From the NCBI GenBank assembly GCA_016858145.1, contig JAEHOE010000005.1, forward strand, positions 1,240,001 to 1,304,000: a stretch of 64,000 nucleotides of DNA. Direction: 5' to 3'. The notes below the pieces were generated by a model, which had not been told where the DNA came from, did no database searches, and was given only the letters and a program-made list of their open reading frames with translations. Every line of letters begins with the position of its first letter. The first letter of the stretch is position 1. This DNA is from Edaphochlamys debaryana (lineage: Eukaryota; Chlorophyta; Chlorophyceae; Chlamydomonadales). Both the position numbers and the translations under genes were made by a program. Shown here in pieces: positions 47,359 through 60,236 of the stretch.

Positions 47359-50292
47359 ATGGCACAGGTCCAGAGCCCGAGCTCGGGCCTGGGCCCCGGC
47401 TTGGGCGCCGGGCTCGGGTCCTGCGGCTCCCCCCGCGGCATGCCCCAGGGCGGCTGCGCACCCCCGGCAAGCTGCGGCCACGGCCCGGGCCCGGGCGCCG
47501 GCAAGCCCGGCCGCGACGGCGGCGGCAGCATCACGCAGCACCAGCTGCAAGCCTTCGCCACCGTCGTCGACAGCGTCTACGGCCTGCTCGGCCCCGGCGG
47601 GGCGCCGCCAGCTGCCCCTCCGCCACCGCTGCCGCCGCCGCCGCACCCGGCGGCGGCGGCACGCCTACCGCCGCCGCGGCGGTGGGGCCAGCCGCCGTGG
47701 GCGCAGCCGCCGGCGTGCTTCATGGACGTAGACATGGACGTGGACAAGGCGGATCTGGCGGCCGCCGCCGTCGACGCCACCGCCGGCGGCGCCCACGGCA
47801 CCGTCATGCGCACCGCCACCTCCGCCGCACAGCTGACCGTCGGCGCCGCCGCGCCGCTGCTGCAGCTGCCGCTGCGGCACCTGCCGCGCCGCTGGACGGA
47901 CACGATCGGCCTGGCGGCGGCGGCGGCGGCAGCCAGGTCGGCGGCGCTGGCGGCGCCGCCGGCGCCGTCAGGGCCCTGCCACCTGCTGGAACTGCCCGAT
48001 GAGCTCCTCGCCTTAGTCATGTGGGCGGCCGCGGACCCGTCGACTCCGCCGACGGTGTCCGCCGCCGCCGCCGCGGCTGGTGGCGGCAGCCCCAGTGCGC
48101 TGGCGGCGGCCTGCAGCAGCCCCAGCGGCGGTGACAGCGCCGCCGGCCAAGGCCTCGCGAGCCCGCCGGCGAGTCCCTGGAACTTCGCGGCCTTCATTGG
48201 CAGCCCCGTCACACGCCGGCGCGGCGGCCGCACGCCGAGGCCCGCCGCCGGTGCACCGCCCGCCCAGCCCGCCGCCGCTGGCGGCGCCGCTGGGCTGCGG
48301 TCCGCCGCCGCCGCCGCCATGTGCTGCCGCCGCCTGGTCGGCACGTACCGACACATGCTGGCGGCACGGCCCGACATGGCTCTGCAGGTGGGGGCGGAGA
48401 TCGGGTTAGAAGGGCGGGCAGGACTTGCTGGCGAGTGGCCATGGGTGTGGGGCTCGAGGCTCGGGCCGCAACGTGAGGACATGCCTGCGTCCCGTGATGC
48501 GCCGACCCGCGCAGGCCGAGGCGGCCCTCCGTGCGGTGCGTGAGAAGCGGCGCCTGGTGCGGCGGCTGACCATGCAGCAGCACGACGCCTACGTGGCAAG
48601 AGGTGGGCGGGGATGGGGGGGGCCAAGTAGACAAGAAGAGAGCGGGCTCGTGAACCAAGGGGGGAGGAATGGGTTGGGGGCTATGGGGGGTGGAGCTCCG
48701 AGCATGCCTCCGCGACCGATTTCCAATAGACCCCAGGTTGCATACTCCATATCAGATCTAGCATCGAGCATCCATATTCTTACGTCCTTGCGTGAAGGCC
48801 CATGCTTTCTTGTTGAGAGCGTTCGCGTTCGCGATGCACTTGACACTATTTGTGCTCGCTGCCGCGATTCAAGCATAGAGGCATTCATTCATTCCCAGTG
48901 GCGGGCATTTAGCTTGCCTATGTCAGCATGCGCGTGCTGTTGGCTCGTGTAAAGAAGAGACCCGCGTTGTGTGGCATTGCCAACCTACCCCCGACCCCCT
49001 CATGGGGTGACCTCGAGGGGTTACCTCCCATGCCACGGGAAGCCTCTGGTTGCACTGCTTTCTCCTACCCTTTCTCGTCACCCACCTTCTGGTCCTGGCA
49101 GGCGACTGAGGCGAGGGCACACCTGGATCGCTCCCCCGCTTGGGCCATCGCCCGCCACGCGGTCCGGTCCCAGCCCCAAGCGCCCTGCCATTACAGGCAT
49201 CAGACCTGCTAATCCGCATCTCCCCCTTGGACGCCCTCCCTCCCCTTGACCCCAGAGCTGGCGGTGGAGGGCACCGCGGGCGCAGCGCTGGTGGCGGGGG
49301 CGGGGCTGCTGTGCGGCGCAGCGGGGGTGTGCTCCCCGGCCGGCGGCGGCGTCGTGGGGGGACTGCTGGCCACGCTCCTGGGCGGCGGCGGCCGTAACGG
49401 CGGCGCCAGCGCCGGTGAGGGAATCTTCAGCGGTGGAGCGGGGCTGGCGGTCTTCGCTGCCGTACAGCTGCTGACGCATACCGCCGTACTGGCGGCGGCG
49501 TACCGGTGAGGCGGGACGGGGGTTGCGATCGACCTACAACGGGGTTGAGGTGCCCCCCTCCCCTCGGCGAGAACCTTGACGTACCGTACATCTGCACCGT
49601 ACATCTCACTCCTGCAATCCCTGTCACTGCCCCTTTGCAGGGCCTCCGCCTGCCTGGGCACCCGGCGCTGTGCCGCTCTGGGTCTGGCGGCGCTGGCGGG
49701 GCTGATCCTGGTGGCGCTGCCCGCGGCTCAGGTGGGGGCTCGGGGCCGGGGCCGTGGACCGGGGCCGGGCGCGGGGCTGGTACCGGGTCTGGGACTGGGC
49801 CTGGGGAGCCGGGGCCGGGCAGGCTCAGGTGGAAGGAGGAGGAGGAGGTGGAGGAAGAGGTGGAGGTGGAGGTGGAGGTGGAGGTGGAGGTGGAGGTGGA
49901 GGTGGAGGTGGAAGGGGGAGCGTAGGGGGCTGGTCAGTGCGGGAAGGGTGGGGGAGGCGCGCCGAGGCCAGGGCATGGGGGCCACACTAATGCCGGCGCT
50001 TGGAGCACTGCGCTTGCTGACATTGGCGTCCCCCCTGCAGGCTCTGCTGGCGCTAGCACCCCTGCCCTCCACCCTGTTGGGGCCGTCTCCCTGGGGACCC
50101 GGCGGCACGCCGGCCAGCCCCCCGCCCCCCTCAGCCTCCCCTCTTGTGGCGCTGCTGTGGCCCCTGTACGGCGAGTGCCTCCACCGCCGCCTTGTACAGC
50201 TGCTGTCGTACGGCTTCGCGTGGGCGTATGGATCGTACGAGTGGGGCAGCACCTTCAGCGCTGTACGAGCGAAGAATGGCTTGCGGTACTGA
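47359..50292 (+). CDS. F-box-like protein with C-terminal membrane segments (5 exons, 569 aa)
   Basis: Exons are 47359-48387, 48515-48602, 49256-49505, 49641-49731 and 50041-50292. Residues 1-200 are low complexity (Gly, Pro, Ala). An F-box-like helix occurs at about 207-225 (HLLELPDELLALVMW). A second half (MCCRRLVGTYRHML) comes after a Gly/Ser/Ala-rich insert of about 100 residues. A basic helix (REKRRLVRRLTMQQHDAY) follows. The last 185 residues hold three or four hydrophobic segments, including GGGVVGGLLATLL, LAVFAAVQLLTHTAVLAA, AALGLAALAGLILVALPA and LVALLWPLY. F-box proteins recruit targets to SCF ubiquitin ligases, and a membrane-anchored form would act at a membrane. The function of the C-terminal domain is not recognised. 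Confidence 0.7.
49837..49912 (+). repeat. (GGAGGT)n microsatellite in an intron of the F-box gene
   Basis: A purine-only tract of GAGGAGGAGGTGG grading into GTGGAG repeats lies inside intron 4 of the F-box gene. Confidence 0.9.
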
Positions 50293-52078
50293 GGCCGCGG
50301 CGCCTCTAAGGATCCCTGGTTGGGGGCGCGGTACTAACAGGCCATGGGAGGGGGTAGGACGGCGAGCGAGGGTTATGGTAGGACGCTAGACAGGCAGGGC
50401 CGCGTCACACAGGAGTAACACTGAAACAGCCTATGGCGCGAGCAACGCACCGGAGGTGGCATCCGACACTGCTATGTCATCCCGTCTGTTGCGGGGCTGT
50501 CTGCGTAGGCGAATGGTTGCATTCTATTAATGGCGCGTCGGGTTGCCTCATGAGCCTGTCTGAGCAGGGATTACGGGGTAGGTAGGGCAGGATACAGCCA
50601 GTCGGAGGCGCCGGACCTAGTCAAGGCATAGACGGAGCATTGGCCCTGCGCGTGACGGGGATTGGCTGGGGATGCGGTGTCCCGGGGAGGGCTCGTTCCT
50701 TGAGCCGCCGGCGGTTTGGGCTCCGTGTGTTCAGGGGACTGTGGCGCCTCAGGCCCGTGGAAGGAGGCTCTTGTCGGGCACATGGACATTGTGGAGGCGG
50801 GGGGCACGGAGCCCAGTGTGTGGAGAAGAGTGCGCGGAGAGTGGGCCAGGTCCCCAGGGAGTCTTCCCTCTGCATGTAAGTTGCACCCGCTGGCACGTCC
50901 GACGGTCCGAGGTCCAAGGCGTGAAGTGGGCGCCTGACCCCTGCTTGGCTAGATGGAGTGCGTCCTCAGGGATGGTGAGGGAGCACGCCGTCTTATGCCT
51001 ACAGTGCTGGCGCGTACAGCCACGTACGGTCGAGGAGAGCGGGGGGTCGCGGAGTTTGGGCGACTTCGCAGCGGGTTCGAAGCCGCCGCCTCTGCATCGC
51101 AGTGCGTGCAAAGGTCGCAGCCTTCTTGCTCCTGTTTCCCCAGCTCCCCAACCCAAACCGCGGCGTACGTCCTGACCGCGTCCGGAGGACTGCCGACCTT
51201 CCCCTCGACTACGGACGTCACTGGAAGCTCTCAACCTTTGTCTTCGGCTGCACAATGGTGAGGCCTGTGACGTCTCGGGGCCCCACAGCAGCTTCAGCTG
51301 CGAACAGGCCGCGGTCACACCAAACCTTTGCGCGCAGTCCGACCCCAACCCAACCTCTTCCAGATCGGCGTCTATGCTATCTGTCGCGTCTCATTGTAAT
51401 TCCTGATTTATGCGTTTGTGTTCTGCGTGTGAAAGCGAATTTGGCATGACGGTACGGCGTTTCGCGCGCACTTGTTCCCCGTCCGGCGCACTGAGTCGCC
51501 TCATCAAGTACTAGTTAACTCACGGGTACCTATCACCCGCCACCACGATAGGGCCCAGCAAGTGATCCCAGAGTTTCGTCCCTAGCTCTCCCACCTCGGA
51601 GGTACCCCGACGCCTTTCACCACAGCTTATCCCTCTGTTTCAGTTCCACGCTCTACTTGACTCTGACAATTGTTTCTTACCTGCAGCGACTCCGCTGCTG
51701 CCGGCCTCCCCGCATGCACTCAGGTCCCAGAGTTCTCTAGGTAAGCACCACGAAGCACGTGGATCACTCTACTGGAGTGACTGACGAAATGCGCTTACTT
51801 GCCACGGTCGGGGGTGGTCGGTTCGAGGCCCATGCGGCCGCGATGGCCATTCGTGCGTGCTTCCGGCCAAACGCGGCCTTAGCGCGGCTGCGGCAACGGA
51901 AAGATCGAGTGCAGTTGCATCCATAGACCAGTGGACAGCTCTTGGGGCCCCCCCAACTTAAACCTCTGGTCGAAGTTCAGGGCCGTTGGTCACCTCTCTT
52001 GCCTCTCCCGCCACGTCTTGACCTCAGTTTCCCCCGTGCAAATCCCCGTCTCCCCGCACCCTCCCGCAGACCCGTAGG
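50293..52078. other. Intergenic upstream of the gametolysin-like gene
   Basis: About 1.8 kb without a supported gene. The stretch 51400-51800 is noticeably less GC-rich than its surroundings and could hold the promoter or a non-coding first exon of the metalloprotease. No TATA box or RNA gene was identified. Confidence 0.4.
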
Positions 52079-55000
52079 ATGGTGCCTGGCTGCCAACAGC
52101 CGCTGATGACTGGGCCATGCCGCCGCGTCGCTCTAGCGGCGCTGCTTGTCCTGGCGGTGGGCAGCTGCCGGCTTGCGGCTGGAGCCGCCGGCGCACGACG
52201 CCTGCTGCAGCAGCCCGTCCGGGAGGAGTGGATGGCGGGTGCGTCTGTGGGAGTCAACGCCACGCCTCACTCAGCATCCATGCCTCCCCTCTCGCTACCG
52301 CTATCGCTTGCTACCCTCCCTCTTGCCTCTTTCCCGCTCTCGACCATCCCACCCACTCTTCCCACTCCCGCCTTCTCACCCGTTGTCCCTCCCGCCTGCC
52401 CACCAACGTTCCCCCGCACACAGGTCAGCTGCAGGCCATTGCAGCCGCACCCAAGTTTGGCGGCGTCGACATCAGCAGCCATGCCGTACTCCTGGACAAC
52501 GGGAACGCTATTGACCTGGAGTTCTCGGGTGAGTGTCGATTGAGGGCAACGGGGGGTCAGCGCCCCGTCGGCTGCCTCAATAGAAACCCCCCGAAGTGCC
52601 GTGAGTTGTCGCTGACAGTGTACCTGCCAATCCGTGCAGACACCTCCCGCAACGGCAAGGGGCGCCGTGGCCCCAAGGACCCCCGTGTCTTTGACGACAA
52701 CTCTGGCGCCGAGCTGGTGCCCGGGCAGCGAATCAAGGTTGTGGGTTCGAGGCGGCCGTTGACGAGGGTCAGCGGCAGCGGCACCATCGCTTACTACTCC
52801 TTCACGGTAGGTGTGTCGTCTGTGCTGCTGACTTGGCCGCGTTCTGGGCGCAGGACGGAGTGCCAGGATGGGATCCCTTGCATGCCATGTTGGATGCGTG
52901 CTGAATCGGCTCCTCCACGCTGCAACTACATCCCAATGAAACGCTTGAGCGCCCTACCGGGATGTCTGCCGCAGGTGACCTCCATCACCTCTGTGGGCTC
53001 CCCCCTGCCCCCGCTCACCTACGCCTTCCGCGACGTCCCGAGCATCGTCTTTGTGACGAGCATGTGCGGTGCCACCACCACCAGCCCGTACCCCCCGTCC
53101 AACTCTGGCAACATCTCTGCCATCAACGCCACGTTCCTTGGAGGACCCGGTGGGTGACATGCAGCTGCCCTGCTTGCCGTCCGATGCTTTCTATCTGCTG
53201 CGGGCCATGCGTGGCAGGCAGGAAGACCCATGACAGGAAAGGGCCGGGGCCTGGGGGTCCTTTGGGGCCGGCGCGCTTTCAGCCCTCACACCCTCAGCGC
53301 TAAGAGGCCTCGGCATCCCCGTTCCGCAGGCAGCGGCAGTATTTCGGCGCAGTTTGCGTCTTGCTCGTACGGTACGGCAAACATGTCGCCGTCCACCTCC
53401 TGGGTTTACCCAACGGTAGGCATGCCGTCCGTTCCACGGCACAGCAGCTGTCGCCCTAGCCCGAGGCCAGGACGACGCTACAAGTAAACCGCTTCTCATT
53501 GACGCGGATGACTGTCCGCACACGCCCCCGCCCTACTTGCTTCGGCCCCACCGCATGTCCAGCTCACAGCCCGCTCAACGCACCCCTTGCTTCCATCTCC
53601 ACAGGTCATCGACCTGCCGTGCGAGACCAACGTCACCAACACCTCATTCTGCGGCAACCTCAACACCTACAGGAACTTTGTCAACAATGTGGCCACGACG
53701 GCGGGGGTGGACCTGAAGAAGTACCGCCACCGAGTGCTGGTGCGTGGGGGGGCGTGGCGTGCGGGGCGTGGCGTGGCGTGGCGGGGCGGGGTGGGGCGTG
53801 GCGTGGCGGGGCGGGGGGCGTGTGACGGTTGCATGTCCTGCGTTCACCCCGCCGTGCTCACACGCCTGGCCCGCAGGTCATCCCCAAGAACATGAACTGC
53901 GGCTGGGCGGGCATGGCTTATGTGGGGCCCTACTCCGGCGTCTACGAGAAGGGTACGTCGGAGCTGATGCAACCGGCACTGCCGTGCCCCTCATCACCTC
54001 TTCCCTAGCACGATTCGCCTGACCGCTGTCCATCCCTGGTCCACCTGCTCAAGTCGTTCGGCCCTTGTCGCCTCAATCCGCAGAGTGCAAGTGCCTGCCG
54101 TCCTTCGTCTACAAGAGTGTCACCTACAACGGCTGCACCGAGGTGGACCGCCCCGGCCGGCCCTGGTGCGCCACCGACCCCTCCTGCCCCTCGCCCGACT
54201 TCTACTACACCAACGCCACCGGCGTCTCGCAGCCCAGCATCTTCTGCCCCAACGGTGAGCAGTATGCAGGGAATGGGCCCAGGTGCAAAGGCGCATCAGC
54301 ACTAGAGAGTTGCCTAGGATGAGGTTGGGAACAGAGGATCACGGTTCGCGAGAACCCCACGGCCCCCTCCCCGTGCCTCAGCGGCTTGGCTCTGCTCCTC
54401 CCTCGATCCCAACTGGCCGCAGGCTACAGCTGGGCGCACATTGACGCGAGCTACTTCAGCACGCACGTCGTCAGCCACGAGCTAGGTGAGCGTCACGTGG
54501 TCTTGCGCCGTACTGTTTTGTCATTATGGGAGGTGGAAGGCGCTCTGCGCCCCCCAGTCTGACGCCATGGCGCCGTAAATCAACCCTTTGCCCACCCCAC
54601 CTCCCGTGCGTCCCCCAGGCCACAACCTCTTTATGAGCCACGGTGGCTGGATTGATGGTGAGCGGGGCGGGGTCCCTGGCCCGGGCTAAAGCAGGGCATG
54701 CAACCTGGATGCGTGGTGCTGGGGTCAGCAATAGATGCGTAACTCTTGGCTGACACCTACCCGCCCTGCCTCTGCCCTCATCGAATTCCCCAGCCGAGTA
54801 CGGGGACGCCAGTGAAACTATGTGAGTTATTCATCCCTTAGGGAGCTGGGACAGGGACGGTGTGCAGCGGCTGTCGAGCGAGGGCCGGGGTAGGTTGTGA
54901 TCCCCCACGTTGATGCCACTGAAGAGACCTTGGATGGGAGTGATCTCTGACGTGTTCCGGCGGGATCCTTGCCCCTTTGCCTGCCACAGGGGATCGGGGT

Positions 55001-57472
55001 CACCGGCGTGCTTCAATGCAGTCCATCAGTACCAGGCCGGCTGGTCCACGCCGGCGACCAGGGTGAGTTTGCAGTCCCCAATACCCCCGCCAAAAAACCA
55101 TTACGGCCCCTCCACGCTCGTTGCCCCTGGAGTGTACTATCGATAAGCCGTGCCAAACCACCTCATCCTTGCTTGTGCCTCCGCCCAGATGAACGCGAGC
55201 ACCATGCAGCCGGGCGTGTGGTACAACATCACCCTCAACGCCGCCGCCGTCAACCCCAACAACTCGGCCATCGTGGTCCACACCAGCTGGGCCGGAGCGG
55301 CCGTGTCCAACGCCACTCGGTACTACGTCAGCTACCGGTGAGCCAGCGTGTCCCGCAACTAACCCCTTCCCGAAGATTCGGCTGGACACGCGGACAAGCA
55401 TGCTACCGTCTGACGTCCCCGCTGCGCTCACCGGTCCAACCCCGCTCGCTCTCACAGGCCCTCCAACACCACCTGGCCCGACAACAACCTGGCGGTGTGG
55501 TGGCAGGGCGTCATGGTCACCTCCTGGACGGGCGACCGCCAGACCAGCTACGCAACCACCTGGCACAACGTGAGTCGGCATGGCGCGCGGAATCCGTCGT
55601 ACACGTTGTCGTACACGCCTCTTCACTTGCCTGACTCTGCTCCGTGCTGGCATGCCATGCCGTACCGCAGGCCACGCTGACTCAGCTGGTGACGCCCGCG
55701 GCGCCCGCCAAGTGCGCCTGCAAGACCGCGTGGGACTACTCGGGCGTGAACTACACCGGGGTGAGTGCACTGACATCATCTGCAGCAGCGGTCAGCCCCC
55801 AAGAGCTGTTTGGGCACCATTGCCCCCCACCCCTTTTCGGCAGTTACCATAGAGCTGTTTGCACACCTTCGTCCCCAGCACTTGGTTCGGGCGCGCTTGG
55901 CAGCGCCTGGGCAGTCCCCAAGAGCTGTCATCTCACGCCGCGGTGCCCGGCCCCCGCAGTGCATCGCCTCGGTGCGCGTCAAGCCCTGGTGCATGGTGGA
56001 CTCGGCCACCTGCCCCTCGACCAAGTGGGACGGGACCACGTCGAGGTGGGTCGGCTGTGTGGGTTGCTTATGGGGTCGGTGGCAGTTGTGGGTTGGTAGC
56101 CGTTGTGGGGTCGGTGGGAGCATGTTGGCGGAGCCCGCATCTCATCCTCCGCATCCGGGACGCACTGATAAGGAGCCAGCTGTGCACTGTGAGGTATGGA
56201 TAAGTTTGAAGCCCAGCACACTTGGCAGGGTGTAAGCAGCCTCTGCTCGGCTCTCGCTGTGCCCTGCCTCCCCCACAGGACGTCAACCGGCACGCAGCCA
56301 TGGATTTTCTGGTGAGACGAGCTGGGAGGGGAGGGTGATTTCGGAGAGGATGCGCCGTACCATGCGCCGGCCTCGTCTCGGAGTTGCGCCTACCCGCCAC
56401 GTCCCTTCTGTGATACGGCTTGTCCCCATGCTGATCTTCGCGTACCCCCCTTGGTGATTCCCTTCGCAGCCCCTACCTTGCAAACGATACCTGGGTAGAG
56501 CGCGACTCCTCGCCATTCTCCCTGGTGAGTTATTCAAGACATGGGTGGATAGGCCCATACCTTAGAGCGCGAGCCATACCTTAACTTGACGGTAGAAGCT
56601 CTTCAGCTTTGAGATGGTCCCAGACCATGCCCGTGTTTAGACATCCATCTCCCCTGACCTTCCTGACCTCACCCCCTGTTGATATGCCCTTTCCCTCAAT
56701 CCAGGTCGTCAAGCTGGGGAGCCCCACGGGTCAGAACGAGAGCGCCCCCGCCACCCTCCCCTTGGTCGACGTGGCCGTGTGCCGCCGCAGCGCGCTCATC
56801 GAGACGAACTGCTTTGACGACATTGACGAGGTGGGCATGGTAGCATGAGGGAGCATGCGGAGAAAGCAGCAGGAGCGGTTCGGGGTTTGCTTGCTCTCGC
56901 TCCGGCAGCTCTGAGATGCCCTGAGATGCCGTCGTGGGATTCACCTGGCTAGTCGTGGAGTACAATGCCGCAGTCAGTTTGCCAACTTTGGACCCGTATG
57001 ATGTCCGTACTACGCCCCTCAGGACTGCGACGGCCTGATTGGCCTTGCCGATGCTGAGGACTGCCGCATGTGGATCCCCCCCTCGCCGCCGTCTCCCTCG
57101 CCGCCACCCTCGCCCCCGCCGTCCCCGCCGACGCCTCCGTCTCCGCCGCCGCCCAGCCCCCGGCCGCCCTCCCCACGGCCCCCGAACCCCAGGCCCCCGC
57201 CTCCCAGCCCCCGGCCTCCGGCGCCCCCACCTCCCAGCCCCAGGCCGCCGGCCCCGCAGCCGCCCAGCCCCAGGCCGCCCACTCCATCCCCTCCCAGCCC
57301 TACCCCCCCCGCCCCCCGACATGACCAGTCCCAGCCCCCCTTCCCCTCCGTTCCCGAGCCCAGATCCGCCTTCGCCTCCGTCCCCAAGCCTTCCGCCCTC
57401 GCCATCCCCCTCTCTCCCGCCGAGCCCAAGCCCTCCCAGCCCGCCTCCTCCACCCCCACCTCCGCCCCCTAG
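52079..57472 (+). CDS. Gametolysin/VMP-like secreted metalloprotease, peptidase M11 (20 exons, 792 aa in the uninterrupted frame)
   Basis: Exons are 52079-52238, 52424-52528, 52640-52806, 52975-53149, 53330-53415, 53605-53739, 53877-53952, 54084-54254, 54423-54485, 54619-54657, 54794-54821, 54990-55062, 55189-55337, 55458-55569, 55671-55760, 55960-56045, 56279-56311, 56470-56524, 56705-56830 and 57023-57472. A signal peptide ([12 protein letters not shown]) opens the protein. The zinc site [11 protein letters not shown] (377-387) spans two splice joins. [10 protein letters not shown] gives the downstream Met, followed by [12 protein letters not shown], typical of the family. Two Cys-rich fibronectin-II-like modules (CKCLPSFVY...PWC and CACKTAWDY...PWC) flank the second half. 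A Ser-Pro-Pro hydroxyproline-type tail starts at about 660. Such enzymes digest the cell wall or matrix at mating or release. Frame 1 stops at 57472, but the Ser-Pro coding continues in another frame to 57923. Confidence 0.9.
53745..53821 (+). repeat. GGGGCGTGGCGTGGC-type minisatellite in a gametolysin intron
   Basis: Irregular G-rich units of 5 to 10 bp (GCGTG, GCGGG) fill most of the intron between exons 6 and 7. Confidence 0.8.
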
Positions 57473-57923
57473 CCCTCCTCCCCCCCCGCCATCCCCGGCC
57501 CCGAGCCCTCCTCCCTCGCCTGGCCCGTCTATCCCACCAAGCCCTCGCCCCCCCAGCCCGCCTCCTCCGCCCTCGCCCCAACCCCCTAGTCCTCCTCCCC
57601 CACCACGCCCTCTTCCCCCGAGCCCGCCTCCCTTGCCTTCCCCCTCGGCCCCACCAAGCCCTCTCCCCCCCAGCCCGCCTCCTCCGCCCTCGCCTCAACC
57701 CCCTAGTCCTCCTCCCCCACCACGCCCTCTTCCCCCAAGCCCTCCCCCCTTGCCTGCCCCCTCAGCCCCACCAAGCCCTCGCCCTCCCAGCCCGGCACCT
57801 CCGCCCCCGCCTCCGCCCCCAAGCCCTAGCCCCGCCCCCCGACCACCGTCCCCGGCCCCCTCGCCCAGGCCCCCCCGTCCCCCGTCCCCTAGCCCCCCCA
57901 AGCCCAAGACCAAGGGGAGGTAG
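57473..57923 (+). other. Out-of-frame continuation of the Ser-Pro-rich tail
   Basis: From about 57318 the plus frame one base downstream encodes an unbroken (Ser-Pro-Pro-Pro)-type sequence that ends KPKTKGR before TAG at 57921-57923. The annotated frame loses the Ser-Pro pattern at the same point. The switch lies at a run of eight C, a G and six C (57303-57317). Removing one base in this run joins the two frames. Either this is a sequencing/assembly indel or a recent length change in the run. Confidence 0.75.
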
Positions 57924-58799
57924 GGAGAGACCGCTAACCACAGACCAAGGAATTTGACCAGTCGTCAAACCACCAGGTGGCGGTCTCGTGCACATTCGCC
58001 ACTGCACCGCTGGGGCCTGGCTGCCGCTGGGCCACTCTGATAGAGCTGTAGGGTTGGGCAGGAGAGGCACGTCTGCATGCGTACACGCTGTGTGAGGCAT
58101 AGCAACTGGTATGTGCGTGGAGGCCGTGGACGGGACCGGGACCGTCCTGAACGGAAGAGGAGCGTCTGCTGCCGGATAGCCGTAAGGAAAGCTTATCACG
58201 CAAGGCAAGCTTATGTTTGCAGCATTGCAGGAAGACTGTGCAGGGTGCGCTGCAGCCCATCCCTCATCCGTCATCAATTTAGTCCCCTTGTGATCATCCC
58301 TGTCGCAATCTTGTAGAACCTTGTGTCCTAGCAATAGGAGCAGTGATGTGGTGTGTGGTAGAGTGTGCCTCGTGGATTCATCATCAGTACATAATGCCGT
58401 GCCCTGACTGGAGCCTCGAGCATCATTACGCTTTGCTGGATGACATGTGCCTGAAGATTATTCATGTTTCCGCAACGAAACGCGTTGAGTTAGGTATTCT
58501 TTCTGAAGGGGGGACGGGGAACCAAGTAAGCTGCCACGCACAGACTTTGTCCGTGCCTTGTGCATCAGGGTGGGCTTGCGTTCCCGTCATGCGTCGACAG
58601 TTTCGGAGGATGGCCTCGAGAAGAGGCCTCCTACAATTTATCCCCTTGGCCTCCTTCGAGGCTGTTCATAAGAGATTCTGCCCGGGTTCCAGGAATGGAT
58701 CTTTGAGGTGTAGTGTGCGTGGCCAGGAATGGGCACCCACTGCGCTGTCCGCAGCTGCGGATAGCCCAGTCAGTGCGTGTCACTGAGTAAGTGACCGCC
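57924..58799. other. Intergenic, left flank of the retroelement remnant
   Basis: This stretch is less GC-rich than average. I see no gene. Open frames at 58343-58786 have no recognisable similarity, and they may be older, decayed transposon sequence. Confidence 0.35.
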
Positions 58800-60236
58800 T
58801 GTGCTTGGCCTGCGAGGATGCAAGTGTGCTGTGCGGGGGTGCGAGAAGGAACTTGTGAAACCCTCTCTCTCTCAGCTGCAGTTGTGCAGGGAGTTGATGG
58901 AGGTCGTGCTGTTGTGGAGGGATGTGATGGATGCCGTGCCTGAGAGAGTCTCCGCCCCATCATCATCTTGCGGTAACTCCCCGCTCGATGCACTTGACAT
59001 GCGGGCAGTCCGTGCCGTGTGAACGTTGGACTCTCTCGGACCCTCCTCCGCTTCAGGCCAGTGTGGCCGACGGTCGCAATGGAGCTCCTCCGACGAACGC
59101 ACCCGGCCGTACACCCCCTCTGCCTCTTCACAGCCCAGCGGGCAGGCCCCAACGCCGCCACCAAGGTGCTGGGGACCACGGCAAACAGCCCCTGCCCGAC
59201 GCTGAACATGATAACGGGGGCACTCCTCCATCTCCCCCGGGTTGAGTTGATCAAGAGCCCCGCGGTGGGGCCGTGGGTACACAGCGCGCCAGTATGGGGA
59301 AATCCGGCCCTCAGACCCGCAGCAGCGGGCCGTGGGGGGCTGGAAAGCATGTATGCGGACCTGATGGGTATCAATGAATTGAGGACTGTTGGCCAACTAG
59401 TAAGAGCCTATAGGGCAGGGGCGGGAGCAAGGGCGGGGCTCAGTGGAGCCCAGGGGGGCAGGCTGCCACCGATGGCTAGGAGCGAGTGCTCAAGGAAGGT
59501 GAAAGAGAACATCGTAGTTGGTCTGTGGGGACGAGGGGGGTATGAGTCTCTACCCGCAGCGCTACGCAATGGCCCTGCGCTCCTAGGGAGGATCGATAGC
59601 TTGATGGGCCATATTCCCGTACCGTGGGTGCAAGCAGCAACGGAGGTGGAAGAGAACCCGGACTTGGCCTGCCCAGAGGAGGAGGCATGGAAAGAACTCT
59701 TGGGATGCATAGGTTGGCGGATCGGACAGACGCTTGTGTCAGCGGCTAGGCTGTCGGTGAGCTTGGCCACGGCCCTGCAGATGGAGCCCGCTTTTGAGTA
59801 TGTGAAAGGCAAGCATTTGAATTTTGTGGCAGAGGCGCTGAGTGGTGGGGTAGGGGACGAGTCAGACCTGTTGGACCTACAAGCCACCTTGCGCAGGCTG
59901 TGGGCCCTGCGCTGGGAGAACGTGTGGAAGGAAGCTTTCTGGCGCTTGGCGCTCAACGGCTTTACTGGCTTTTCGGCACATGAAGGAACGGCCACGTGCC
60001 CATGTGAGATTGCGATGCACGGAGGGGACAGATTGCACCACTTTTGGAAATGCTACTTGGCTGAGGGCCTGGTTGATGAGATGTGCGCGTGTCTAGGGGG
60101 CGAGCAGGATGCGATGGTTACAGTAGGAACCGCCTCCGAGCACCAGCTGAGAGGGGTTAAGCGTAAAGCGCCACCTACCGGGTATGGGCCTCCATACCAG
60201 CACCGCCCCCAGCTGCAGCCAACTGTTGGTCGTTGA
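58800..60236 (+). mobile_element. Non-LTR retrotransposon remnant (C-terminal part of ORF2)
   Basis: An open plus frame at 59019-60236 carries hallmarks of the region after the reverse transcriptase in LINE ORF2: PVWGNPALRP, then GINELRTVGQL. About 250 residues on comes the zinc-knuckle type block WRLALNGF, CPCEIAMHGG and HHFWKCYLAEG (C-x-C...H...C). The reverse-transcriptase and endonuclease parts are not present in this window. The frame changes near 59000, where LCRELMEVVLLWRDVM in another frame looks like the preceding piece. It is therefore a 5'-truncated, decayed copy rather than a host gene. Confidence 0.7.

Noticed and set aside
46666..47646. Long minus-strand open frame (326 codons) between PRD1 and the F-box gene
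   Set aside because: It overlaps the F-box first exon on the other strand, starts without a clear context and shows only Arg/Ala/Gly-rich low complexity.
51020..51095. Possible tRNA because of a GGTTCGAAGCC box-B-like sequence
   Set aside because: No matching box A, anticodon arm or acceptor stem could be paired around it.
57762..58334. Minus-strand Gly/Arg-rich open frame opposite the Ser-Pro tail
   Set aside because: It is the mirror image of a CCN-rich coding repeat. Gly/Arg runs are expected by complementarity.
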